The notes under the pieces are model-generated. The model was not told the DNA's origin. It did no database searches and was given only the letters and a program-made list of their open reading frames with translations. From Mitsuaria chitosanitabida ATCC BAA-476 = NBRC 102408 (GTDB lineage: Bacteria; Pseudomonadota; Gammaproteobacteria; Burkholderiales; Burkholderiaceae_C), in NCBI RefSeq assembly GCF_001598255.1, contig NZ_BCYP01000030.1, positions 116,515 through 180,514 on the forward strand: 64,000 bases of DNA, in the 5' to 3' direction. Positions 45,006-55,400 of the stretch are shown here, one piece after another; position 1 is the stretch's first letter, and every line of letters begins with the position of its first letter. A program made the position numbers and the translations under genes.

Positions 45006-45836
45006 ATGAGCCATCCCATTCCCTGTCCCCGTCCCGCCCGGGCGGACGGCCGACGGCCCGCGCGCGGCTGGCTGTGGACCGGCGCGCTGGTGCTGCTGGC
45101 CCAGGCCGGTGTCGCCACCGCCCAGTCCGGCGGCCCCAGCATGGAGGAGCGGCTGCGCACCCAGCTGCGCGCCACCACCACGCAGCTGCAGCAGGCGCAG
45201 GCGGAGCTCGCCGAGCTCAAGAGCGCCGGCGGCGGCAAGTCCGCCAAGCCCGGCAAGGCGGCCCCGGCCGACGACGGCGCGCTGACGGCGCTCCGCAAGG
45301 ACCTGACGCAAGCCCGCGCCCAACTGGCCACCGAGCGCGAGGCGCGCGAGCGCCAGCGCGACGACGGCCAGCAGCTCAAGGCGCAGACCGAGGCCGCGAT
45401 GCAACGTGCGGCCGAGCAGCTCAACCAGTACCGCGCCGCCTATGACGAGCTGCTGCGTCTGGCCCGCGCCTCGGACGCCGACCGTCAGCGCCTGGGCGCC
45501 GAGCTGGTCGCGCAGCGCGGCGTGGTGGCGCGGTGCGAGGCGCACAACGCGCAGGTGTACGACGTGAGCCAGGAGCTGCTGCGCGCCTACGAGACCATGG
45601 ACGCCACCACCTTGCTGCGGGTGCGGCAACCCTTCGCGGGCCGCATCCGCGTGCGCTTCGAGGAGGTGGCCCAGCAGTTCGGCGACCGCCTGCACGCGGG
45701 GCGCTTCGACGCCCGCGCTGTCAAGAGCGAGGTGGAGGGCAGCACGCCCGCGCAGGTGCCGGCACCGGCCCAGGCGCCGGCGGAGTCCCCCGCGAGCGAC
45801 GGGGCCCGTGCGCCGTCGACGCCCTCGGCGCCCTGA
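45006..45836 (+). CDS. Periplasmic coiled-coil protein
   Basis: The 276-residue product has a signal peptide (GALVLLAQAGVATAQS), then a heptad-rich coiled coil (MEERLRTQLRATTTQLQQAQAELAELKS and LTQARAQLATEREARERQRDD) to about residue 150. A globular part follows (VYDVSQELLRAYETMDATTLLRVRQPF...RVRFEEVAQQFGDRL) with a single cysteine, and then a Pro/Ala tail. A GGAG lies before ATG 45006 and the gene is 10 nt behind the porin gene, so it is in the same operon. I recognise no named family; a periplasmic scaffold or TpsA chaperone role is conceivable. Confidence 0.65.
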   Translation: MSHPIPCPRPARADGRRPARGWLWTGALVLLAQAGVATAQSGGPSMEERLRTQLRATTTQLQQAQAELAELKSAGGGKSAKPGKAAPADDGALTALRKDLTQARAQLATEREARERQRDDGQQLKAQTEAAMQRAAEQLNQYRAAYDELLRLARASDADRQRLGAELVAQRGVVARCEAHNAQVYDVSQELLRAYETMDATTLLRVRQPFAGRIRVRFEEVAQQFGDRLHAGRFDARAVKSEVEGSTPAQVPAPAQAPAESPASDGARAPSTPSAP

Positions 45837-45970
45837 ACGGCGCCGAGGCGCCCGGAGGGTCGGACGCAAGACCCGACCCCCTCACGTCACCCCCGACGCC
45901 GACATCGAGCCGTCCCCGCTTGCCGGTGTCCGCGGTCTTCCTCTTTCAGCTTTCATCCTTGAGTTGTTCC

Positions 45971-46504
45971 ATGACCGAGACGATCACGACCCCCTCCCGC
46001 GCCGACCAGGCGACCCTTCCCGCCGATGACCTGATCGCACCGCTGCGGACCGCCGTGAGCGCGCGCGAGGTGGCCGACGCGATCCGCGCGTCGGGCTGCG
46101 CCGTGTCCGAGATCGAGCAGGACGGCATCGTCCACCTGCACAGCGCCAGCCAGGGCCTGGGGTTCCAGGTGCTGTGGGGCAATCGCGCGGCGGCCGACCG
46201 CTTCGTCGACTTCACGCTGAGCTGCCCGCTGCGCGTGCAGGGCGGGGCGCTGCCCGAGGGCCTGACCGACGAATGGCATCGCGCCCGTCGCTTCGCGCGC
46301 CTGGCGCGCCACGGCGAGATGCTGGTGCTGGAGATGGACGTGGTGGTGGCCGGCGGTGTCGGCCCCGAGTACGTCGGCGTGGCGCTGCGCCTGTGGATGC
46401 AGATGATGGGCGAGTACTTCGTGCATCTGCGCAACTACCGCGCCTCCGAGACCGGCGCCGTGTCGCCGGCCGCCGTCGAGCCGTCGCTCGCCACCGCCGG
46501 TTGA
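45971..46504 (+). CDS. YbjN-like protein of the TPS locus
   Basis: The 177-residue protein lacks a signal peptide and contains a YbjN-like fold: SAREVADAIRASGCAVSEIEQDGIVHL, GLGFQVLWG, VDFTLSCPLRV, then the helix EWHRARRFARLA and a second strand pair MLVLEMDVVV before the long helix VALRLWMQMMGEYFVHLRNY. YbjN domains share the fold of type III secretion chaperones, so a cytosolic chaperone role for a locus product is possible but unproven. It starts 134 nt after the coiled-coil gene. Confidence 0.65.
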   Translation: MTETITTPSRADQATLPADDLIAPLRTAVSAREVADAIRASGCAVSEIEQDGIVHLHSASQGLGFQVLWGNRAAADRFVDFTLSCPLRVQGGALPEGLTDEWHRARRFARLARHGEMLVLEMDVVVAGGVGPEYVGVALRLWMQMMGEYFVHLRNYRASETGAVSPAAVEPSLATAG

Positions 46505-46591
46505 GCATTCGCACGCGACGCGCACGACGCGGCGGACTGCCAACGATGTGTCATTCCCGTTTCACTTGCGTTGGGAAAAGTTGCTGTCGCC

Positions 46592-47464
46592 ATGCGCCGC
46601 ATGGCCGACGACAACACGCAACGCGCGACCGGACCGGGCGCGGCGGCCCGCGCCGCCGGCTCGCGACGGAAGTGGGAGAGGCACATCTCGGTGGGAGCCA
46701 TGGCGGCAGGGCTGAGGCGCGCGTCGGCGCTGGCCGCGGGACTGGGCGTGAGCGCCGCGGTCCTGGCCGGCGGCACGACCCCGCCCGCGACCAGGGCCAC
46801 CGCGGGAACGGCGTCGGCCGCGCCCGCGCGGGCGTCCATTGCCGCGTCGGCCTCGGTGCCGGCGCCGCCCGGCGCCTCGGCCTCGTCGCAGGTGTTCGAC
46901 ATCCCCGCCCAGCCGCTGGCGACCGCGCTTGAGCAGTTCATGACCCAGACCGCGCATTCCGGCCTCTACGACAGCACGCTCGTGCGCGGGTGGACCTCGC
47001 GTCCGCTGCGCGGCGCGCGCGTGCCGGAGGCCGCGCTGCGCGAGCTGGTCGCCGATACCGGCCTGACGGTCCGCTACACCGCGCCGGACGTGTTCACGCT
47101 GACGGTACCCGCCGGTCTGCCGCCTCGCCCGGCCGAGCCCGAGCTGGAGGATCCGATCCAGCTGCGCGCGGACTACTTCGCCAAGTTGCAGCAGGAGGTG
47201 CACCGCGCCCTGTGCCGCCAGTTCGAGACGGCCGCGCCGCCACGGCGTTTCGCGCTGAGCCTGTGGATCGGTGGCGGCGGCCGGGTGACCCAGGTGCTGC
47301 TGCTGGATTCCAGCGGCACCGCCGCGCGCGACGCCCGGCTGACGCAGCGCCTGCGGGAGATGCGCCTGACCGCGCCGCCGCCGGCCGCGGCGATCCGCCA
47401 GCCGGTGACGCTGATCGTGCGGCCGAGCGAGGACGCGCCGGACCTGGGGTTCTGCGATGACTGA
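46592..47464 (+). CDS. STN-domain signalling protein with TonB-like C-terminus (VreA-like)
   Basis: After a transmembrane or signal segment (LAAGLGVSAAVLAGG) and an Ala/Ser/Pro linker, residues about 100-165 form an STN domain (FDIPAQPLATALEQFMTQT...ALRELVADTGLTVRYT), the periplasmic signalling module of transducing TonB receptors and secretins. No plug or barrel follows. Instead the last 90 residues resemble a TonB C-terminal domain (LSLWIGGGGRVTQVLLLDSSGTAARDARL...QPVTLIVRP), parallel to the TonB in this operon. P. aeruginosa VreA is a comparable receptor-like protein without barrel. It is followed 57 nt later by the sigma factor. The start is uncertain (ATG 46592 or 46700). Confidence 0.75.
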   Translation: MRRMADDNTQRATGPGAAARAAGSRRKWERHISVGAMAAGLRRASALAAGLGVSAAVLAGGTTPPATRATAGTASAAPARASIAASASVPAPPGASASSQVFDIPAQPLATALEQFMTQTAHSGLYDSTLVRGWTSRPLRGARVPEAALRELVADTGLTVRYTAPDVFTLTVPAGLPPRPAEPELEDPIQLRADYFAKLQQEVHRALCRQFETAAPPRRFALSLWIGGGGRVTQVLLLDSSGTAARDARLTQRLREMRLTAPPPAAAIRQPVTLIVRPSEDAPDLGFCDD

Positions 47465-47521
47465 CGCGCGCGTGGACCTCGCGTGGGTCGTGGCCCGCGT
47501 CGTCGGAGAGAGGCCACGTCG

Positions 47522-48058
47522 ATGAGCACCGGCACGACCTCGCTGGCGACGCTCAAGGCCTTCCTGGTCTCGCACTACGACGAGCTCAAGCAGCGCCTGA
47601 CCTTCCGTCTGGGCAACGCCGACATGGCCAGCGACGCGATGCAGGAGGCTTGGCTGCGCCTGCATGCCAAGGAGGGCGCGCAGGCGCTGGACGAGCCCAC
47701 CGTGGCGCATCCGGCGGCCTACCTGTTCCGCATGGCCTTCCACATCGCCGTGGACGACGAGCGCCGCGCCGAGCGCCGCCTGACCTGCAGCGAGGCCGAG
47801 GACCTGCTGGACCTGCACGAGCTGCACGACCCCGGACCCGGCCCGGCCCGCATCGCGGAGGACCGTCAGCGGCTGCGCCAGGTACTGGCCGATCTGGAGG
47901 CGTTGCCGCAACGCCGTCGCGACATCCTGCTGGCGTTCCGGCTCGACGGCCTGTCGCGCGAGGAACTGGCGGCGCGCTACCAGATCTCGCTGCGCACCGT
48001 CGATCGCGAACTGGAGAAGGCCTATGCGTTCTGCGTCGAGCAGATGCGCCAGGTCTGA
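47522..48058 (+). CDS. ECF-family RNA polymerase sigma factor (FecI/VreI type)
   Basis: The 178-residue protein has sigma region 2 (DMASDAMQEAWLRLHAKEG, HPAAYLFRMAFHIAVDDERRAERR) and region 4 (LPQRRRDILLAFRLDGLSREELAARYQISLRTVDRELEKAY) of iron-starvation-type ECF factors. AGAGAGG lies 8 nt before ATG 47522. It sits between an STN protein and a FecR protein, the standard cell-surface-signalling order. It probably drives the TPS operon, though the promoter has to be shown. Confidence 0.92.
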   Translation: MSTGTTSLATLKAFLVSHYDELKQRLTFRLGNADMASDAMQEAWLRLHAKEGAQALDEPTVAHPAAYLFRMAFHIAVDDERRAERRLTCSEAEDLLDLHELHDPGPGPARIAEDRQRLRQVLADLEALPQRRRDILLAFRLDGLSREELAARYQISLRTVDRELEKAYAFCVEQMRQV

Positions 48059-48264
48059 CGCGATGGTGCCGCGCCGCGCCCCCATCCCTCCACCGCGGTC
48101 CTTGCCGGGGTCGGCTCGGCGCGCGGTCGAGCGCGGTCCGCTCGACCCGCCCGATCGGGCCATGCCCGGCGACCCGATGGCAGCTTTGGCGCCGTCGATC
48201 CGTCTTAGCGAGGGCGGTCGGCGCAGCGACCCGCGCCGCCTCCGATCCATTCCCGCCATCCACC

Positions 48265-49281
48265 ATGCCACGTTCCGCCTCTGAGTCCCCATCGCCGCGC
48301 CTGCAGCGCGAGGCGGACCGCTGGCTGCTCAAGATCAAAAGCGGCCAGGCGACCGCGCGCGATGTGGCCGCGCTGCGGCACTGGCGCTCGCTGAGCCCCG
48401 CGCATGCGCTGGCCTTCGACCGCGCGCGCCAGGCCTGGGACGCGCTCGGCGCGGTGGGCGAGGCGTGGCGCGTCATGGGGCCCACCGCCGCCGCGACCCC
48501 GGCGCCGCGACCGGCGCGGCGCCTGTTCCTCGGCGCGGGCCTCGCGCTGGCAGGCACCGCGGCCGCGGCAGCGGCGGTGTACCCGCCGCTGGGCCTGTGG
48601 CCGTCGCTGCAGGAGCTGCGCGCGGACCTGCGCACGGGGCCGGGCGAGCGCCGCCGGGTCGAACTGGCCGGCGGCAGCTGGCTGGAACTCAACACGCGCA
48701 CGGCGGCGGGTCATCAAGCGGCGCCGGGTGAGGAGCGGGTGACCCTGATCGCCGGCGAGCTGATCGCCGTCGGCCCGCGACTCCCCGGTGGCCCCGCCAT
48801 CGGCGTGCGGACCGGTGAGGTGCGCGTGATGCTGGCGCGCGGCGCGGCGGACGGCGATGCCGACGCCGTCGCCGAAGCGCCGCAGATGCAGGTGCGGCTG
48901 GCCGAGGACGGCGTGTACGTCACCTGCCTGGCCGGCGCGGTGGAACTGCACCATCCCGCCGGGCTGGCGCGGCTGCGCCCGCGCGAGCGGCTGCGCTTCA
49001 CGCCGCAGGTGCTGGGCGACGCGCAGGTGGTCGACATCGAACGGCTCAGCGCCTGGCGCCACGGCGTGCTGATGTTCCGCGACACGCCGCTGGCCGAGGC
49101 GGTGGACGAGATCAACCGCTACCGCGCCGGCCGCGTCGTCGTGATGAACGAGGCCCTGGCGCGCCGGCGCCTCAGCGGCACCTTCCGCATCGAGCGGCTG
49201 GACGAGGTCTTCGACCAGTTGCAGGCCGCGCTGGGTGCGCGCGTGCGCCGCATGCCCGGCGGTCTCGTGCTGCTGGGCTGA
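48265..49281 (+). CDS. FecR-type anti-sigma regulator with possible Tat signal
   Basis: The 338-residue protein has a cytosolic N-domain of DUF4880 type (AREADRWLLKIKSGQATARD, LRHWRSLSPAHALAFDRARQAW) that would bind the sigma factor, a single transmembrane helix at about 87-106 directly after ARR (ARRLFLGAG, a twin-arginine-like motif), then the FecR domain (ELRADLRTGPGERRRVELAGGSWLELNT, RGEVRVM-type strands) and a C-terminal STN-like DUF4974 region (MFRDTPLAEAVDEINRYRAGRVV). It follows the sigma gene after 206 nt. The frame is open far upstream, but ATG 48265 starts the domain. A hairpin follows the stop. Confidence 0.9.
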   Translation: MPRSASESPSPRLQREADRWLLKIKSGQATARDVAALRHWRSLSPAHALAFDRARQAWDALGAVGEAWRVMGPTAAATPAPRPARRLFLGAGLALAGTAAAAAAVYPPLGLWPSLQELRADLRTGPGERRRVELAGGSWLELNTRTAAGHQAAPGEERVTLIAGELIAVGPRLPGGPAIGVRTGEVRVMLARGAADGDADAVAEAPQMQVRLAEDGVYVTCLAGAVELHHPAGLARLRPRERLRFTPQVLGDAQVVDIERLSAWRHGVLMFRDTPLAEAVDEINRYRAGRVVVMNEALARRRLSGTFRIERLDEVFDQLQAALGARVRRMPGGLVLLG

Positions 49282-49288
49282 GTCCGGT

Positions 49289-49322
49289 CGCCCGGGCGCT
49301 CGCCATCGGGCGAGCCCGGGCG
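49289..49322 (+). terminator. Long GC-rich hairpin after the FecR gene
   Basis: cgcccgggc-g-ctcgcc pairs with gggcgag-cccgggcg around a 3-nt loop, with one bulged base. The U tract expected of a strong terminator is missing, but the position 8 nt after the stop suggests attenuation or termination before tpsA. Confidence 0.5.
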
Positions 49323-49468
49323 CTGTCACAAAAATTTCAAGCGCCGAAGTGGCAGTTTCCGCCCCGGCAAACACGACACAGACGGACAGGACGGAGGGCT
49401 CCCGAGGGGCCCGTCCGCTCCGCATACACACCGACCCTGTCCGACGACCCCACACGAAAGTGTTCTCC

Positions 49469-52400
49469 ATGCAAGCCCGCTCCCCGCTGTCCCGCCGTCC
49501 GGTTGACTCCCTCGCGCGCCGTCGCGCGCGGCGCCTGCGCCTGATGTCGCGCCGGCTGACGCCAGTGGCCATCGCCGTGCTGCTGGGCGCCGGCGCGCTG
49601 CCGGCGCGGGCGCAGCAGGCTTTCAGTCCGGCGTGGTTCGCCAACAAGGGCGCGGCGCAGAACCAGGCCGCCGCCACCGGCAGGCTGCCCAGCGGCGCCC
49701 CGGCCTCGGCGCTGTCCCAATCGCAGGCGCAGCAGCAGAAGGCGCGCGAGCAGCTGCAGCTGTCGGTGCGCAACCTGGGCCTGGCCGCGCAGGCCATCGC
49801 CGCGCAGCAGGCCCGCCAGGCCGACGCGCGCCAGCAGGCGGGCGCGCAACCCGCCACCGTGCCCGACGGGCTGGGCAAGGGCGGTCTGCAGGTGGACACG
49901 AACAGCCTCACCGCCGGATGGCTCAACGCCAAGGCGCCGACACAGCAGACCGCGGACGGGCGCACCACCGTCACCATCGCGCAGACCGCCGACCGCGCCA
50001 TCCTGAACTGGGAGACCTTCAACGTCGGGCGCAACACCACGGTGGCGTTCGACCAGCAGGCCGGCTGGAGCGTGCTCAACCGCGTCAACGACCCGCTGGC
50101 GCGCCCCAGCGAGATCCAGGGCCGGATCAAGGCCGACGGCACGGTGCTGATCGTCAACCGCAACGGCATCGTGTTCGGCGGCACCAGCCAGGTCAACACG
50201 CGCAACCTGGTGGCCGCGGCTGTCGGCCTGGCCGACGCGCAGTTCAAGAAGGGGCTGTTCAGCGACGCGCAGGGCAGCGCTTATGTCCCCACCTTCGCCA
50301 ACGCGCTCAGCAGCACCGCGAGCAGCTTCAGCCACGCGGCGGCCACGGGCCAGGTGGTGGTAGCCGCGGGCGCCACCATCGCCACCTCGGCGCCGACCGG
50401 CGTCACGGAGGGCGGCGGCTACGTGATGCTGCTGGGCCAGACCGTGCGCAACGACGGCAGCATCGCCACGCCCAGCGGACAGGCGCTGCTGGCCGCGGGT
50501 GATGCCTTCGTCGTGCGGCCCGGCATGAGCACCGAGGCGAACCAGACCTCCAGCACGCGCGGCAACGAGGTGACGCCGCTGCGGCTGCCGACGCCCACGG
50601 GCACTGGCACTGGCACTGGCACTGGCACTGGCACGCCGCCGCCGTCCATCACCGGCCAGGTGACCAACACGGGCCTGATCCGCGCCGAGACCGGCGACAT
50701 CACGCTCACCGGCCACGACGTCCGCCAGGACGGCACCGTGGCGGCGACGACGTCGGTGCACACGCGCGGCACGGTGCACCTGGTGGCGGACGCGACCGAC
50801 ACCACCAGCCGCGTCAGGCTGGGCGGCGACGGCGTGACGGCCGTCCTGCTGGACGAGAGCGCCACCACCGCGCTGGACGTGCAGCGCCAGGCGCTGGTCA
50901 AGGACAGCGACAAGACCGTGGGCGACGTGCCCGACCGGCGCGACCAGTCGCTGGTGCGCATCGTCAGCGGCGGCGATGTGGACTTCCGGGGGCGCTCGCT
51001 GACGCTGGCCACCGGCGGCCAGATCCTGGTGGACGCCGCCGGCACCAGCCGCGTGGCCGACGGCGCGCTGCTGGACGTGGCGGGCGCCGTGGGCGTGCGC
51101 GTGGCCATGGAGGCCAACAACGTCCTGATCAACGTGCAGGGCAACGAGCAGCGCGACGCCGCGGGCAACCGCGACGACAAGTCGCTCAACAACAGCGACA
51201 TCTGGCTGGATCGCCGCGACCTCGTGCTGGTGCCCGCCGGCAAGGGCTACGACACCGACCGCTGGTACACCGCCGGCGGTCTGCTCGAGGTGGGCGGCTA
51301 CCTGGGCATCACCGGTCACGGCATCGGCGAGTGGTCCGCGCAGGGCGGCACCGTGCAGTTCGGCGGGGGCGCGCTCACCACCGCGCGCGGCAGCTCGATC
51401 AACCTCTCCGGCGGCACGCTGGACGTGCAGGACGGCCGCGTCAACCAGACCTTCCTCAAGGGCGCCGACGGCCGGCTCTACAACGCCTCCACCGCGCCCG
51501 GCGACCTGCTCTACACCGGCCTCTACACCGGGTACGAGACCTCGCATGCGCGCTGGGGCGCCAAGGCCAGCGAGAGCTTCCACAACCCGCTGATCGCGCC
51601 GTCGTCGCGGCTGGAGAACGGCTACACGGTCGGCCGCGACGCCGGCCGCCTGGTGGTGGCCACGAAGGCGGCGGTGCTGCAGGGCGACCTCGCCAGCGCC
51701 ACCTTCCAGGGCGATCGCCAGCAGCGCGCGCGCGACGACGCGCTGGACGGCTACAACCAGGCCCAGACGGCGATGGCGCAGGGCGCGCAGCTGATCATCG
51801 GCAGCGACACGCCGGTCTGGGACAAGGCCTCCGGCCAGCTTCGCCACGGCCCCGGCGCGGTGGCGAGCGGCATTTACATCGGTGAGGTCAAGGCCGGCGC
51901 CACGCCGCAGGCCGGCCGCATCGATCTGGACGCGGCCTGGCTGAACGCGCAGAAGCTGGGCGCGTTCAAGGCCTATGCCACCGGTGAGCTGGTGGTCGAC
52001 CAGGCGCTGACCGTCGCCACCGGTGGCGAGCTGGCGCTGCATGCCACCGACACCCGCATCAACGCCGGCCTCACCGCGCGCGCCGGGCGCATCAGCCTGG
52101 GCGACATGGTCGTGCAGAAGACCGACTCCGGCCAGGTCTGGCAGGACAAGCCCATCGGCGGTTTCAGCGCCGGCGCGCTCCCGCACCAGGTGCTGGTGGG
52201 CGACGGCGTGATGCTGGACGCGCGCGGGGTGTGGACCAACCGCCAGCACGACGAGCATCGCGCGGGCCTGGCCTTCGTGGACGGCGGCACCGTGTCCATC
52301 CGCGGCACCGGCAACGTGACGCTTGGCGCGGGCAGCCTGATCGACGTGTCCTCCGGCGCGTCGCTGGACGTGAACGACAAGGTCAATGGGGGCCGCGGCG

Positions 52401-55400
52401 GCAGCGTGACGCTGGCCACGGGTCAGTACAACGGCTCCGGCGCGCTGCTCCTGGACGGGAAGATCCGCGGTTCGGGCGTGAAGGGCGGCGGCGCGCTCAA
52501 CATCGAGAACGGCACGCTGGTGAGCATCGGTGGCAGCCTGCCGGACGCCGTCGAGCACCTGCCCGCCGGCAAGACCAGCGAGCTGACCCTGCGCCTGGCC
52601 GCCGACGTCACGGTCAAGGCGGGCCAGGTGATCCCGGTGAGCTTCAGCGTGACGCTCACGCGGGTGGCGGGCGGCCAGGCCTTCCCGATCACCCTGCGTC
52701 CGGAGGTCTCGTCGAGCAAGCCGGTCACGCTGGCCGCGCCGTGGGTGCTGCCGGTGACGGTGCAGATCCAGAACGGCCCGGTGGTGTACGCCGGCACCAC
52801 GCTGCCGGCCGGCACGGTGCTGCAGGGCATCTCCGACCTGCCCGCCGGCTACGTGCTGCCGGCGGCGGCCTTCCCCAACGGCCTGCCGGTGCCGCAGCAG
52901 ATCTTCAGCTACACGGCCGGCAGCAAGACCGCGAAGGACCTCGTGGTGCCGCGCGGCACGCGGCTGCCGCCGGGCACGCGCTGGACGCAGGACGTGGCGG
53001 TGGAGTCCTTCCTCGCCATCGACCCGGCGCTGTTCCGTTCCGGCTTCGGCAGCTATGCGGTGAACGGCCGCGACGGCCTGACCGTGATGCCCGGCACCGC
53101 GCTGGACGTCGTCATGCCGGTGCTGCGCCTGGACCGCGAGGCCGGCCGTCTGCTGGCCAGCGGCGAGGACCCCGCCGGCGCGCTGACCGAATGGTTGCCG
53201 CCGCTGCGCCTGGACGACCCGGCCGCGCGGACCCACACCGCCCGCGCCGGCGCCAGCCTCTCGCTGAGCGCGGGTAACGTGCGCGGCGCCGGCGACCTGC
53301 TGGTGGGCGAGGGCGCCCGCATCACCGTGGACCCGGGCAAGACGCTCGCGTTGACGGGCAACGGTCAGATCACCATCGAGGGCGCCTTGACCGCGCACGG
53401 CGGCAGGATCTCGGTGCTGCCCGGCGACCTGGGCGAAGGCAACGCCGCCAACGCGCCCGACGGCACGCCCAACGCGCGCTCGCTGTGGATCGGCGACAGA
53501 GCGGTGCTGGACGCCTCCGGTCAGGCCTACACCGCCACGGACGGCGCCGGCCGACGCTACGGCCAGGTCCTGAACGGCGGCACGATCGAGGTCGGCGGCA
53601 AGTTCGACATCGACGCGCGCAACGCCGACGCCATCGACGCCTTCCTGGTGGTGCGCCCCGGCGCGCGGCTGGAAGCGTCCGGCGCGCAGGCCACGCTGGA
53701 TCTGCCCGAGATCGGCACGACCACGCTGGCCAGTCATGGCGGCACGATCGCGCTGAGCGGCGCCAACGGCCTGTACGTCGACGGTCGGCTCAAGGCCGAT
53801 GCCGGTGGCGCCGGCGCGCTGGGCGGTACGCTGGCACTGCGGCTGGAGACCCCCGTCTATCTGGGCGTGGGTCGCTTCGACATGCTGGGCACCGCGGTGA
53901 ACGACGGGGTGCGGGTGCCGCGCGAGCTGGTGATCGAGCAGACCTACGGCGGCAGCGGCCTGTCCACCGACGCCAAGGCCGGCGAGGCCCACGCCACGCT
54001 GGCCTACGGCCAGGCCCGCTACGGCGCGGACGCGATCCGCGCGGGCGGCTTCGACACGGCCGCGCTGTTCGTCAATGGCCTGCTGAGCTTCGACGGCGAC
54101 GTCAACCTGCGCCTGAACCAGGGGCTGTACCTGACGGCCAGCGGCGTCGGTCTGTCCGCCGCCGCGCCGCGCGACAGCGCCGTGTCGCTGGCCGCGCCGT
54201 ATCTGCGCCTGTCGGGCAGCAGCCGGCGGCAGATCGACGGCTCGCTGATGCCCAACCCGGTCTTCGGCTCGCGCAACGCCGGCGCCGCCGCCGGCACGCT
54301 GGGCGTGCCGCTCGTCGCCGAGGATGCCCGCCTGACGCTGGCCGGCCAGCTGGTGGACGTGGTGGGCGATGTCAGCATGGGCGCGCGCGGCGAGATCATC
54401 CGCAACCAGGACGGGCCGCTCAAGATCGAGCGCGACGCCTTCGGCGACCTGCGCCTCCAGAGCCAGGGCGACCTGCGCCTGCGCGGCGCCGGTCTGTACT
54501 CGCCCGGCCACACGACCTTGGCGGCGGCGCAGGTCTACGGCAGCGGCACGGTGGTGGTGGGATCGGTCTCCAAGCTGGATCAATGGGGCACGCTGCAACG
54601 CAGCTTCGACCCGGACGTGTCGCTGGACATCGAGCGCGTGGGCACCACGCTGCCGGCCGTGCCCTACAGCGTCTTCGACACGCTGTCGCTGGAGGCCGGC
54701 GTCATCAACCAGGGCGGCGTGCTGCGCGCGCCGCTGGGCAAGCTCACGCTGGGGGCCGTGAGCAACGGCAGGACGACGCAGGTGAACCTGCTGCCGGGCA
54801 GTGTGACCTCGGTCAGCGCCAACGGCCTGACCATGCCCTACGGCGGCACGGTCGACGGGCTGAGCTACACCTACAACGGCGCCGACGTGGCCTACAACGG
54901 CGTGGGCTTCGAGCCCGCGCTGGTGGTGCGCTCGGACGCGCTGGACGCGCGGACCGGCGCGGTGATCGATCTCTCCGGCGGTGGCACGCTCACCGGCGCG
55001 GCCTTCCTGTCGGGCCGCGGCGGTTCCACCGACGCGCGCCTGAACCCCCTGGTGCAGCGCGGCGAGGGCCGCTTCGTGCTGCCCGGTCTGGGCACCAATC
55101 CCGTCTACGCCATCGTGCCGGGGGTGCAGCCCGGCTATGCGCCGGTGGGCGCGGAGAAGGGCGCCGGCGACCCGGCGCTCGGCCGCCAGATCACCATCGG
55201 GGCGGGCGTGCCGGGGTTGCCCCCGGGCACCTACACGCTGATGCCCTCCACCTATGCGCTGCTGCCCGGCGCCTTCCGCGTGGAGCTCAACGGCCTGGCC
55301 GCCAGCCCCGCCGCCTTCGGCAGCACCAGCCCGATGCGCAACGGCTCGTGGAGCACCTCCGCGCGGATGGGCATCGCCAACACCGGCTACAGCGACACGC

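Noticed and set aside
42329..45424. Minus-strand frame of 1031 codons opposite tonB and the porin gene
   Set aside because: No domain or start signal; explained by codon bias of the plus-strand genes.
47650..48264. Upstream extension of the FecR frame
   Set aside because: It overlaps the sigma factor gene in another frame and carries no homology; the FecR domain begins at ATG 48265.
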